This document shows, piece by piece, positions 8,563 to 17,200 of a stretch of 64,000 nucleotides of DNA (the stretch's first letter is position 1; the number at the start of each line of letters is the position of its first letter). The stretch spans positions 248,001 through 312,000 of the forward strand of contig DAIPJH010000001.1 in NCBI GenBank assembly GCA_036770365.1, in the 5' to 3' direction. The notes beneath the pieces were generated by a model that had not been told where the DNA came from, ran no database searches, and worked only from the letters and a program-made list of their open reading frames with translations. The stretch is from DAIPJH01 sp036770365 (lineage in GTDB: Bacteria; Pseudomonadota; Alphaproteobacteria; Rickettsiales; UBA998). The translations under genes and the position numbers were made by a program.

Positions 8563-9291
8563 CTAACTCGATGGAAGTTCACGTATCCCCTTCACATCAG
8601 CAATTGGCACTTCAAGATTTCCTACCGTCAACACGACATTGCCATCGGCATCTGTACTTGCTGCGGACACACGTCCCGTCGTTGATGTAGTAGCTTCAAG
8701 TTTCGTGCCATCATAGCCTGTTGCGTTTACAACAAGATAATAATCGCCCGCAGCCATCTTCTGACCTGAAATTGAATTCGTACCGTCCCATGTCACCAAA
8801 TTCGACCCAACATTCCCTGGTCCTGTTCCGTTAAAGACCACCTTGCCCGTTGCGTCAGCAATCGCTATTTTGACATCTTTCGCAGGCACATCGAGACTAT
8901 ACACGAACGGTGCTGTCCCGCTGCTGGTCAAGAAACCAGCATTGCCTTTTGCATCCACAGCCTTACCAATATAGCTACTCGCACCTTGCACCCCAGTGTT
9001 GGAATTAAGAGCAATCAATTTTTCTAAATTAGTATTGGTTGCTAATTGCTGCTCAACCGTTGCGAACTGCACAAGCTGTGAGGTAAATTCGTTTGTATCA
9101 AGCGGCTCAGAAGGATCTTGGTTCTTCAACTGCGTGGTCAATAATTTTAAAAAATCATCAAAATTATCACCAAGCTTTTTGCGATCCGTTTCCGACTTCG
9201 ACGGGTTGCTTGCTTGTGATATCTTATTCAACGTTGTATTGGTTGCATTAGATGTATTGACTGTATTCACCGTATTTGCGCTCGTAACCAT
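8563..9291 (-). CDS. flgD: Flagellar hook assembly scaffold FlgD
   Basis: Hook-cap protein needed for FlgE polymerisation. 242 aa. An Asn/Thr-rich N-terminus is followed by the diagnostic 'DNFDDFLKLLTTQLKNQDPSEPLDTNEFTSQLVQFATVEQQLATNTNLEKL' region (about residues 42-92), then the beta-sandwich/Tudor part with 'GTGPGNVGSNLVTWDGTNSISGQKMAAGDYYLVV'. AGGAG precedes the ATG. It lies between fliK and flgE on the minus strand and is transcribed with them. Confidence 0.95.
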   Translation of the reverse strand: MVTSANTVNTVNTSNATNTTLNKISQASNPSKSETDRKKLGDNFDDFLKLLTTQLKNQDPSEPLDTNEFTSQLVQFATVEQQLATNTNLEKLIALNSNTGVQGASSYIGKAVDAKGNAGFLTSSGTAPFVYSLDVPAKDVKIAIADATGKVVFNGTGPGNVGSNLVTWDGTNSISGQKMAAGDYYLVVNATGYDGTKLEATTSTTGRVSAASTDADGNVVLTVGNLEVPIADVKGIRELPSS

Positions 9292-9329
9292 CGTACTCTC
9301 CTGTATATTTTTATACTGTATTTTAAAAA

Positions 9330-11306
9330 TTATGCCTGTATATCGACGCCTTGGTCTACTTTAAGGGTGTAATTTTGAACCGTAGAAGCTAGCTCAGAAA
9401 TGATGTTCGGTAGAACACTAGCATCCGCCACACTAAACTCTCGTTCTTCATCTAATGTCACATCTTTCGTATCTACTTGCGCTTGCGCCTCACCGCCAGA
9501 ACGCCCATCACCACTCATGCTAAACTCAAGACTACCTGCATCTGCCTGAAGCCCTGCTTCAGCAAGTGCTTGTGCCAGACCTTTGCTATCGCGCTGCAAC
9601 ATATCCAATGTTTCCGCACGTTCCGCTTCTACTTTCACATGGGTCGTACCATCGGACTTAACACGCAACGTAAAACTCAACTGCCCAAGCTCAATGGGAT
9701 TGAGCTGCACACGAATACTATCAGATTTTGCGCCACCATTTTGTGCTATCTCTTGTTTCACTTGCACTTGAATTTGTTCATGAACAGATGCGTGTGCCAA
9801 ATTACTTTGGCGTAGCTGTATCGAGGATGTCATCCGCACATCATTCATATCCATTGCACGTTGTGAAGTATCTCCACCGATGGCTTGAGAGGTCGCTGCA
9901 CCAACAGTATCACCCCCAATCTGTATATTAGTATCATCTACACTACTTTGAGCATCACTCATCGCACCACCATCCACAGCGAACATCGCATCATGCCGTT
10001 GCGCTCGTGCATCCGCAAGTGCCTGCGCAAACGCTTGCACAGATAATTTTTCAGGCTGCTCAACCGACGCACTCGGTGTATTAGGGGACGCCGCAGAATT
10101 GGTTTTTATTTCATGTTTTACATCCGTTTTACGAACACCGACTTCTCGTGGTGTTACGCCCAAAGACCCCGCCGTTTCATCCACAACATCTTCCGAAGAT
10201 ACCTCTGATGCATTCAATGCTGTTGCCTGCGATAACTGTATTTGCTGTAACTGATCTTGCTGTAAAAATATCGCCTGATCACTACGTTGCGCCGCAACAT
10301 CGGAGACATTGAACGCATCTGATACCGCATTATTTTGATGCAACAACTCTGCTTCTAAAATAGGCTGATCAGTCAAAACGCCATGTGATTCATGCGATTT
10401 TGCTTTTAACTTCAACCCCTTTTGATCCTGAAGCTCTAATGCCACAGGTGCTTCCATAATAGATTTTTGCGTCGTAGTTTGCGTAGTTGTAGCCGTGACA
10501 TTCGCCTGTGCCTCTGTATTATTACCAGCACTCACAGCATTATCACTACCTGTATCTGTTTTCTTGTTTGCATTCTTTGCTTTATGCACCACGGCATTTT
10601 TTGCCTGCTTGGTCAATAGTTCCTCAAGCGTTGCACGTTCACCTGCTACTTGCTCTTTCGCCACATCTTTTTCTGATGTTGATTGTAATGGCTGCGCCTG
10701 CGTACTACTATCTGCACGTGAGATCGTAGCGTCAGTTTCAACAGGAGACGCGTTAGGAAGAACAACCGCTGCCTTATCCACTGGAGTTGCCTGCTCATCT
10801 GCCTGTATATCTTGCGCAGGCATAGGATTAAAAGCAGGCGAAGGCATGACACTCGTCGCTCCTGTCGCCATAATATCAATATTGATATCCACCTCTTGAG
10901 AAACGACAGGTTCTGGCTGTTGTTGAAAAGGCATCACGTGCGGCGCAAAAACAATTGCAGCCATATCCGCATCCTGTACTTCATCAATTTTTGGTAATGG
11001 TTCTGCCACCACTTCTTCCCCCGTGGTTTGCAACCACTCTGCCTCATTGCTCGGCTGAATAGGAAACGCATGTACATCCGATTGCTTCACAGCAGAGATC
11101 AACGAAGAAACACTACGCGCAGGGCTTGCCTGTAAAGGAGGCACATTATCTGCCTTTGACAGCAGAGCAACAAAAGCATCTTTCTGTGTTCCTGTACCAT
11201 CTGACATCAAAGATAGCCCCATCCGCCCACCAAAAAGCGAGGCATCCGACGCCCCTGCCGCCACGGGTGACACAGGAGATAGTAATGAAATCAGAGATTC
11301 TGCCAT
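9330..11306 (-). CDS. fliK: Flagellar hook-length control protein FliK
   Basis: Molecular ruler and specificity-switch protein of the flagellar export system. 658 aa. The first ~480 residues are low-complexity Ala/Gln/Ser/Asp-rich sequence, as expected for the secreted ruler. The C-terminal Flg_hook domain (about residues 500-620) contains 'IRVQLNPIELGQLSFTLRVKSDGTTHVKVEAERAETLDMLQRD', the part that binds FlhB. First gene of fliK-flgD-flgE. A sigma-54-type promoter lies about 190 nt upstream and two hairpins fall in the predicted leader. The long ruler part agrees with the large hook protein. Confidence 0.93.
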   Translation of the reverse strand: MAESLISLLSPVSPVAAGASDASLFGGRMGLSLMSDGTGTQKDAFVALLSKADNVPPLQASPARSVSSLISAVKQSDVHAFPIQPSNEAEWLQTTGEEVVAEPLPKIDEVQDADMAAIVFAPHVMPFQQQPEPVVSQEVDINIDIMATGATSVMPSPAFNPMPAQDIQADEQATPVDKAAVVLPNASPVETDATISRADSSTQAQPLQSTSEKDVAKEQVAGERATLEELLTKQAKNAVVHKAKNANKKTDTGSDNAVSAGNNTEAQANVTATTTQTTTQKSIMEAPVALELQDQKGLKLKAKSHESHGVLTDQPILEAELLHQNNAVSDAFNVSDVAAQRSDQAIFLQQDQLQQIQLSQATALNASEVSSEDVVDETAGSLGVTPREVGVRKTDVKHEIKTNSAASPNTPSASVEQPEKLSVQAFAQALADARAQRHDAMFAVDGGAMSDAQSSVDDTNIQIGGDTVGAATSQAIGGDTSQRAMDMNDVRMTSSIQLRQSNLAHASVHEQIQVQVKQEIAQNGGAKSDSIRVQLNPIELGQLSFTLRVKSDGTTHVKVEAERAETLDMLQRDSKGLAQALAEAGLQADAGSLEFSMSGDGRSGGEAQAQVDTKDVTLDEEREFSVADASVLPNIISELASTVQNYTLKVDQGVDIQA

Positions 11307-11345
11307 AAAGATGCCCCATTCTTGCTGTTCGTGATATAGTCATTC

Positions 11346-11382
11346 CACTTAAGAACTTAAGAACGGCACGTTCTTGCAAGTG
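11346..11382 (-). promoter_or_regulatory. Palindrome in the fliK leader
   Basis: Perfect AAGAACG-GCA-CGTTCTT (11359-11375) enclosed by CACTT … AAGTG. It lies 40-76 nt before fliK and roughly 110-140 nt downstream of the predicted sigma-54 start site. It could be an activator (FlbD-like) site or an RNA hairpin; the sequence alone cannot decide. Confidence 0.45.
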
Positions 11383-11407
11383 GGCCATGACCATAAGTCA
11401 TTAAAAT

Positions 11408-11470
11408 ATATAGCACTACTCTATTTAATAATGTGTGGGAGTCGCACAATTATTAAATAGAATGCTATAT
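11408..11470 (-). promoter_or_regulatory. Long nested hairpin between fliX and fliK
   Basis: ATATAGCA (11408-11415) pairs with TGCTATAT (11463-11470), and inside it CTATTTAATAAT (11421-11432) pairs with ATTATTAAATAG (11449-11460), extended by GTG/CAC. Twenty or more base pairs in 63 nt, mainly A-T, with no T-tract suited to termination. On the predicted fliK transcript it would be a leader structure. Confidence 0.55.
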
Positions 11471-11498
11471 TCATCATCACAACTACAACTGAGGAATA

Positions 11499-11515
11499 AG
11501 CAAGCTCTGTGCCAA
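11499..11515 (-). promoter_or_regulatory. Sigma-54 promoter for fliK-flgD-flgE
   Basis: Minus-strand TTGGCACAGAGCTTGCT matches the RpoN consensus (TTGGCACG-N4-TTGCW) at nearly every position, with the required GG-N10-GC spacing. Predicted transcription start near 11488. It overlaps an AAGCTCTG/CAGAGCTT inverted repeat (about 11502-11525). Confidence 0.8.
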
Positions 11516-11555
11516 ACCAGAGCTTTAGTATAATATTTATATGAAAAACAAAGGA

Positions 11556-11990
11556 TTACCTGCCGAGCTTTGCCAGCTCAACCGCTGCGCGGATCTCTAT
11601 CTCATTTAAAATAGCTTTGAGATTCGGGTCATGGATATGCATCTGCTGCGCCTGCATACGCACACTAATGCGTTCTAACTGCGCGGGCGTAACATTACCC
11701 ATCAACATTGACATTCTGAGATCTTCAAGCGCATCCAACGTTGCATCCGCTTGGCGTACCGCACGCTTACGCTCCACCTCTTCATCTGAAACTTCCTGAA
11801 GGGCGAGCATCATATCAAGAGAAGAAAGCGGAGCGGCCGCTTTCGGTTGCTCTGCCGCCGTAGTCTCCACTGCATCTTCTAAACCACCAAGTAACCCTGC
11901 GAACATACCATCGCCCGAAACACTCGATGCTTTACGCACTTGCTTAACACGTGCAGATGCTTGAAGTGGTGAGTAAGGATCAATTTTCAT
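11556..11990 (-). CDS. fliX: Flagellar assembly regulator FliX
   Basis: In Caulobacter FliX couples early flagellar assembly to the sigma-54 activator FlbD. 144 aa. It begins 'MKIDPYSPLQASARVKQVRKAS', as FliX proteins do, and ends in a helical domain with 'LDALEDLRMSMLMGNVTPAQLERISVRM' and 'DPNLKAILNEIEIRAAVELAKLGR'. It is divergent from flgI, the same arrangement as in Caulobacter. No sigma-54 element is visible on its own side; a TATACT box at about 12033-12038 on the minus strand could be its -10. Confidence 0.88.
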   Translation of the reverse strand: MKIDPYSPLQASARVKQVRKASSVSGDGMFAGLLGGLEDAVETTAAEQPKAAAPLSSLDMMLALQEVSDEEVERKRAVRQADATLDALEDLRMSMLMGNVTPAQLERISVRMQAQQMHIHDPNLKAILNEIEIRAAVELAKLGR

Positions 11991-12124
11991 CTGTCATACA
12001 ATCTGCGCTCACGAAAATAAAAGTGTGCTTAGTATAGCCTATAGTTTCGCAAAGGAAAATAGGTAGAATTTGCCGAGTCATACTACCAGATATCCTATTA
12101 CCCTTCAAACCCTACCATACAAAC

Positions 12125-12140
12125 TGGCATGATTTTCGCA
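12125..12140 (+). promoter_or_regulatory. Sigma-54 promoter for flgI and following genes
   Basis: TGGCATGATTTTCGCA has GG-N10-GC spacing and only two departures from the RpoN consensus. It lies 52 nt before the flgI ATG in the fliX-flgI divergent region. Confidence 0.7.
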
Positions 12141-12191
12141 TATCACACTCTAGATAATAGAAGTGGGAACACCCACATCAGGAGTTAACCT

Positions 12192-13442
12192 ATGAATATG
12201 ACACATTCTTTTCACCCCTCTCTACAAGAACCGCCTGCATCAGCATCGGTGATTCTCACCTTGCCAAAACGCACCAGCGACGCACATGGACACTTTGAAC
12301 CATCATGGGTGATGGCGAAATGCATCTTCTTTATGGTGATTTTACACGCACTTTGTGTGTGTGCTGTGCTTTTTATCCCTAGTTCGGCACACGCTGCACG
12401 CATCAAAGATATTGTCTCATTTGAAGGTATGCGTAGCAACATGCTGATGGGATATGGCTTGGTAGTTGGATTGAATGGCACAGGTGACCGTTTGCAAAAC
12501 AATGCTTTTACTGAACAAAGCTTGATTGCATTCTTGGAACGCCAAGGCGTCAACACACGTGGCTCTCAACTTAAAACACGTAACGTTGCCGCAGTAACCG
12601 TCACCGCCTCTCTTCCGGGATTTGCGCGTAGTGGCAGTGGTATCGACGTAACCATCAGTGCCATGGGGGATGCTAAAAGCCTCATGGGTGGAACGCTCGT
12701 TGCGACCCCACTATACGGCGCAGACGGTGAAGTATATGCCGTTGCACAAGGTGCAATTTCCATTGGCGGCTTTGAAGCAAGTGGCCAATCAGGATCTTCT
12801 ATCACCAAAGGTGTCCCTACTAGTGGCTTTATTGCCAATGGCGGAACGGTTGAAAAAGAAATCAACTTTGCTCTCAATGACATGCAAAGTGTCAAACTTG
12901 CGCTACGCAATCCCGACCTCGTCACAGCAACGAATATCCAACGTGCTATCAATGCTCGCTTAGGGCCAAGTATTGCAACCTTATCTGACCCCGGCACGGT
13001 CACACTCAATGTCCCCCCTTCCTATAAGGGAGATGTCTCGGCATTACTTGCCGATATTGAAACGTTAGAGGTAAAAACAGACCAGTCAGCAAAAATTGTC
13101 ATTGACGAAGCCTCTGGCACGATCGTTATGGGAGAAAATGTGCGCATTGACACGGTTGCTGTTGCACAAGGTAATCTTGTCGTACGTGTCGATGAAACTC
13201 CACAAGTCTCGCAACCAGGGCCACTCGCTCCTGAAGGTGCGCAAACCGTGGTCGTGCCACGTAGCAGCATTTCTGTCGATGAACAAAGTGACGCAAAACT
13301 TGCCGTACTCAAAAGTGGCGCAACCCTCAAAGACCTTGTGCATGGACTGAATTCGCTCGGTGTCGGTCCAAGAGATATGATCACCATCTTACAAACCATC
13401 AAGTCTGCTGGCGCATTACAAGCAGAAATTGAAACCAAATAA
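12192..13442 (+). CDS. flgI: Flagellar P-ring protein FlgI
   Basis: Periplasmic P-ring around the flagellar rod. Conserved core: 'ARIKDIVSFEGMRSNMLMGYGLVVGLNGTGDRLQN', 'GGTLVATPLYGADGEVYAVAQGAISIGG', 'SGATLKDLVHGLNSLGVGPRDMITILQTIKSAGAL' at the C-terminus. 416 aa against about 370 usual, because about 40 hydrophilic residues precede the hydrophobic signal segment (42-69, ending SSAHA-A). AGGAG 8 nt before the ATG at 12192 supports this long start; the internal ATG at 12312 would give a normal signal peptide but has no ribosome site. First gene of a plus-strand run. Confidence 0.93.
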   Translation: MNMTHSFHPSLQEPPASASVILTLPKRTSDAHGHFEPSWVMAKCIFFMVILHALCVCAVLFIPSSAHAARIKDIVSFEGMRSNMLMGYGLVVGLNGTGDRLQNNAFTEQSLIAFLERQGVNTRGSQLKTRNVAAVTVTASLPGFARSGSGIDVTISAMGDAKSLMGGTLVATPLYGADGEVYAVAQGAISIGGFEASGQSGSSITKGVPTSGFIANGGTVEKEINFALNDMQSVKLALRNPDLVTATNIQRAINARLGPSIATLSDPGTVTLNVPPSYKGDVSALLADIETLEVKTDQSAKIVIDEASGTIVMGENVRIDTVAVAQGNLVVRVDETPQVSQPGPLAPEGAQTVVVPRSSISVDEQSDAKLAVLKSGATLKDLVHGLNSLGVGPRDMITILQTIKSAGALQAEIETK

Positions 13443-13461
13443 ATAGGCAAGGAGCATCCCT

Positions 13462-13824
13462 ATGAGTACGTCGCCTACCACCTCAACATCCGCTTTGAAA
13501 GACAGTGCCATGTTACAGATTCAGCAACAATCACAAAAAATACAGAGCCAGAAAACCCCTGCGCAGCATAAATTGTCTAAAGCGCAAATGGATAAGATCG
13601 ACAAAACTGCTGAAGATTTCGAGTCGGTGTTTCTTTCGCAAATGATGAGCCATATGTTTGAAGGCATTGAGCCAGATGAAAATTTTGGCGGAGGCCAAGG
13701 AGAAGACATGGTGAAATCTTTACTGACTGACGAGTATGGCAAGCTTATTGCAAGAACAGGAGGTATCGGCATTGCCGATTACGTGAAACGCGAAATGCTA
13801 ACCCTTCAAGAGGTACAATCATGA
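13462..13824 (+). CDS. Rod-binding protein (FlgJ N-terminal type)
   Basis: 120 aa. The C-terminal two thirds, 'DKTAEDFESVFLSQMMSHMFEGI … DMVKSLLTDEYGKLIARTGGIGIADYVKREML', is the FlgJ rod-binding domain that caps rod growth. There is no muramidase domain, as is usual in alphaproteobacteria, where a separate lytic enzyme opens the wall. AAGGAG upstream. It lies 19 nt after flgI and overlaps flgN by 4 nt. Confidence 0.9.
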   Translation: MSTSPTTSTSALKDSAMLQIQQQSQKIQSQKTPAQHKLSKAQMDKIDKTAEDFESVFLSQMMSHMFEGIEPDENFGGGQGEDMVKSLLTDEYGKLIARTGGIGIADYVKREMLTLQEVQS

Positions 13825-14369
13825 GACAACAATCTGCACGCGACGCATCCGTAGATACGTTCACCTTTGAACATGATGCTTATGGAGAAGATTATTATGA
13901 AGCTGCTTGGGAAGATGATTCCCTTGACGGAGAGTATTTTGTCAATCCTGACAAGCTTGATGTTGAAAGCATTATTGCTCTCACCGCCCGCCTTGCACAA
14001 CTTTTAGCGCAAGAAGCAGATTTACTGACTGGCATGAATATCCGCGACATTGAAACGCTACAAAAAGAAAAGCTACTGTTAGTCGATGCGTTAGAAGCGC
14101 AAAAGCGTCATATTGAGCGTAATCCGCATCTACTGAACACCATCAGCGATAGTGAAGCACTGGAAATGGCACAAATTATTGAGATATTTCATAAAATCAT
14201 GATGGAGAATCATCACCGTTTACTCATTGCTAAAGAGGTCAACCAAAAGGTCGTGGAAGCAATTGCGGATGTGGTGAATGAAGCGGCAGGTTCTGGGTTT
14301 TATGACAAACATGGCAAATCAGAACCCTCTGTGCGCCCTGTTTCTGTATCGCTGAACAAAACGATTTAA
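13821..14369 (+). CDS. flgN: FlgN-type export chaperone
   Basis: Export chaperone for the hook-filament junction proteins FlgK and FlgL. 182 aa with an unusually acidic first 50 residues, then the helical FlgN core 'IIALTARLAQLLAQEADLLTGMNIRDIETLQKEKLLLVDALEAQKR' and a second long helix 'MMENHHRLLIAKEVNQKVVEAIADVV'. Overlap of 4 nt with the flgJ-like gene and position just before its clients flgK and flgL support the assignment, since FlgN is poorly conserved in sequence. Confidence 0.82.
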   Translation: MRQQSARDASVDTFTFEHDAYGEDYYEAAWEDDSLDGEYFVNPDKLDVESIIALTARLAQLLAQEADLLTGMNIRDIETLQKEKLLLVDALEAQKRHIERNPHLLNTISDSEALEMAQIIEIFHKIMMENHHRLLIAKEVNQKVVEAIADVVNEAAGSGFYDKHGKSEPSVRPVSVSLNKTI

Positions 14370-14424
14370 CGTGATCATTCTCATTACATAGAGTCACACA
14401 GAGCATTCAGGTAGAGACAAACAC

Positions 14425-17151
14425 ATGACATTAACACTCGCACTTAACACCGCTGTTAGCGGACTTAACATCAGCCAAAAAGCCTTGGCCGTTATTTCTA
14501 ATAACATTGCGAATGCCAATACCGAGGGTTACTCTCGCCAAATCGTTGAGGTAAGCGCAAAATACTTAGACGGTCAAATTGCTGGTGCGGGCATTGATGA
14601 TATCACTCGTCGTGTCGACAAATACCTACAAAACAGCGTGCGCACCCAATCTTCTATCGTGGGGCGTACCTCTACACTCACCGATTATATGGAGCGTGTG
14701 CAAACCTTGATGGGTAACCCAGGGGACGACAACAGTATTGATGAATATGTCAGTAATTTTTTAACCTCTTTACAATCTCTTGCGGAAACACCTGATCGTA
14801 CGTCAAATCGAGAACAGGCGGTCAACAATGCTGAGGTCTTAGCACGAGAAATCTCAGGACTGGCCGATCATCTCCAAGTATTACGCAAAGAAGCTGACTC
14901 AGATATCAGTAACACCGTCGAAGATGTCAATCGCACTCTCAGCTCACTTGCTGCGATTAATACTGCCATCAATCGCGCCTCAGCACTCGGAAACCCAACG
15001 TCTGGATTACTGGATAAGCGCGACCAAGCACTCAAAGAACTATCCCAATACATGGATATCAGCACCTACACTCAAGAAACGGGTGAAGTCTTTGTGTATA
15101 CTGATAGTGGCGTTGCTTTATTGGATAAAAACGTCTACCAATTACAATATAATGAAGCGGGCGCACAATCTGTATTTGACGATAATCAACGTACTAATGC
15201 CGTGCAAGCCGTTCTTTATGATGAAAATGGAGAAGTCTCCAATACACCGCAAGATATTATTAGTGCAGGGAATCGTGACTCGGTTACCAGCGCACTCAAA
15301 CAAGGCAAATTACAAGCTCTCCATGAACTACGTGATCAACTGATTCCTGATATTCTCTCGCAAATGGATGAATTTGCGGCCACCCTACGCGATACTTTTA
15401 ATGAAATTCATAATCAAGGATCAAGCTATCCAGGGACAGATACACTCACGGGTACACGCGAGGTTGCGTCAACCGATGCATATAATTGGTCAGGCAGCGT
15501 TCGCATCGCTGTACTTGATCAAGATGGTAATCCTGCTGCCAGTGCTTATACTGATGAGATCGATACAGGGGTGAGACCACTCACGCTCGACCTATCCAAA
15601 CTTGACAGTGGTAATGGGAATTATCAACCCACCCTACAGAACATTATTGATGAAATTAACAATCATTTTTGGCCGCCTGCGATTAAAACAGAGCAAGGAA
15701 ACCTCAATAATATTCAGCTGGTTTCTGATACCACGTCTTTGCCTCAAGCACCGCAAGCATTCACCTTTGACTTTGATTTGGATAATATATCAAATCTTGA
15801 TGCAGATTTTTATGTTTCGAGCATTACGGTGTTAGATGACACAGGTGCAAACATCACCAACGTCACTAATCCTCCTCCACAAACTGCACTCAATGCACTC
15901 AACACTTACAGCACTACCAACGGCAGCAACGTCTTGACCGTCAATTCAACAGGACATACCTTTGCAGTCGGGGATCGCGTGTATCTCTCTGATCCACTCG
16001 TTGCTGTCAACGGCATTGCAAACACAGACATAACGGGCTATTTCGAAATCTCTAGCGTCACGGCTAACAGCTTTACTGTCAGTCTTGGCACTGGCGTTGC
16101 AGCTACCGCAACAGGTAACGTCACGGTCGCGGGCATGACTGCCACGCCACCATGGGATACCATCACTGCGGGTGAAAAACGACGCACACATGACCAAGGC
16201 ACAGTAAGCCTTGATCTTACAGGCAACGCAGGTTCAAGCTATTATGATATCACAGTTGGTGTCGGCGTAGATGATCGCCAAGGAACGGCGGCAGATATCG
16301 CCACATCTACTATCACCTATCGCATCTACAATAATCAAGCTAACTTATTCAATGACCGTTACAATAGCACGGCAGTGACGGGTTCTGCCACACGGATTAT
16401 TCCAAACACCGACCAGTTTTACATGCGTGCCATTATGGTCGATGCAGATGGGGTTGAATTACCTAAACAAAACGGCATCTACATGGGACATGATGGCTAT
16501 CTTAAACTTGAGACCAACGATCCCAATAATACCATTGCCATTGATGAGCTAGATAGCAAACAATTAGGTGTCACGACCACGACTCCGACAGAAGATGGTA
16601 CAAATCGCGGGTTTTCTTATTACTTTGAGCTGAATAATTTCTTCAAAAGCAATGCTCCGACCAAGACAGGAGATACCACAGAAGGCAGTGCGCTTAACTT
16701 TGCTGTGGAAGACCGCCTTGTTGAAGATTCCAACCTTATCTCTTTAGGACAATTGGAACAAACCTACCAACCCGCTTCAGGTGATGCTGTCTATACCTAT
16801 GAACGCAGCAGCGGCAACAATACTATCATCCACAAACTGGCCAATCTTGCTAATACAGCGGTATCTTTTACTTCTGCTGGGGGACTCAACTCTTCTAAGC
16901 AGACCATATTAAGCTACGCAAGTAACATGCTTGCCTACAGTGCCTCCACCGCGGCCTCTGCATCAAATAACGATAGTGACGCCAATGTGTTACTGACAGG
17001 ATTCACCGATCGCTCAGATACATTCAGCTCGGTGAATGTGGATGAAGAACTTGCTAATACCATCATTTATCAACATGCATATTCTGCTTCAGCACGCGTT
17101 ATCACTGTTGTAAGTGCTATGTTTGATGCGCTCTTGGCGGCAGGACAATAA
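14425..17151 (+). CDS. flgK: Flagellar hook-filament junction protein FlgK (enlarged)
   Basis: HAP1. N-terminus 'LNTAVSGLNISQKALAVISNNIANANTEGYSRQIVEV' and C-terminus 'SVNVDEELANTIIYQHAYSASARVITVVSAMFDALLAAG' are the axial D0 helices of FlgK. 908 aa against about 450-700 usual. Extra domains occupy about residues 340-780. They include one copy of the beta-rich module found twice in FlgE (residues 503-557, 'VGDRVYL…ITGYFEISSVTANSFTVSLG'). The gene lies 55 nt after flgN and a hairpin separates it from flgL. Confidence 0.94.
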   Translation: MTLTLALNTAVSGLNISQKALAVISNNIANANTEGYSRQIVEVSAKYLDGQIAGAGIDDITRRVDKYLQNSVRTQSSIVGRTSTLTDYMERVQTLMGNPGDDNSIDEYVSNFLTSLQSLAETPDRTSNREQAVNNAEVLAREISGLADHLQVLRKEADSDISNTVEDVNRTLSSLAAINTAINRASALGNPTSGLLDKRDQALKELSQYMDISTYTQETGEVFVYTDSGVALLDKNVYQLQYNEAGAQSVFDDNQRTNAVQAVLYDENGEVSNTPQDIISAGNRDSVTSALKQGKLQALHELRDQLIPDILSQMDEFAATLRDTFNEIHNQGSSYPGTDTLTGTREVASTDAYNWSGSVRIAVLDQDGNPAASAYTDEIDTGVRPLTLDLSKLDSGNGNYQPTLQNIIDEINNHFWPPAIKTEQGNLNNIQLVSDTTSLPQAPQAFTFDFDLDNISNLDADFYVSSITVLDDTGANITNVTNPPPQTALNALNTYSTTNGSNVLTVNSTGHTFAVGDRVYLSDPLVAVNGIANTDITGYFEISSVTANSFTVSLGTGVAATATGNVTVAGMTATPPWDTITAGEKRRTHDQGTVSLDLTGNAGSSYYDITVGVGVDDRQGTAADIATSTITYRIYNNQANLFNDRYNSTAVTGSATRIIPNTDQFYMRAIMVDADGVELPKQNGIYMGHDGYLKLETNDPNNTIAIDELDSKQLGVTTTTPTEDGTNRGFSYYFELNNFFKSNAPTKTGDTTEGSALNFAVEDRLVEDSNLISLGQLEQTYQPASGDAVYTYERSSGNNTIIHKLANLANTAVSFTSAGGLNSSKQTILSYASNMLAYSASTAASASNNDSDANVLLTGFTDRSDTFSSVNVDEELANTIIYQHAYSASARVITVVSAMFDALLAAGQ
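15931..16095 (+). repeat. Beta-rich module in flgK
   Basis: Encodes FlgK residues 503-557: 'VLTVNSTGHTFAVGDRVYLSDP…ITGYFEISSVTANSFTVSLG', the same G-H-x-(L/F)-x-VGD…x-ANxF pattern as the two flgE copies. Confidence 0.6.
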
Positions 17152-17156
17152 TAATC

Positions 17157-17182
17157 GTGGTGATTACACCTTGTATCACCAC
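17157..17182 (+). promoter_or_regulatory. Hairpin between flgK and flgL
   Basis: Perfect 8-bp GTGGTGAT / ATCACCAC with a 10-nt loop, 5 nt after the flgK stop. No T-tract, so more likely an mRNA-stability or processing hairpin than a terminator. Confidence 0.55.
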
Positions 17183-17200
17183 ATGTGAAAGGAAGAGACC

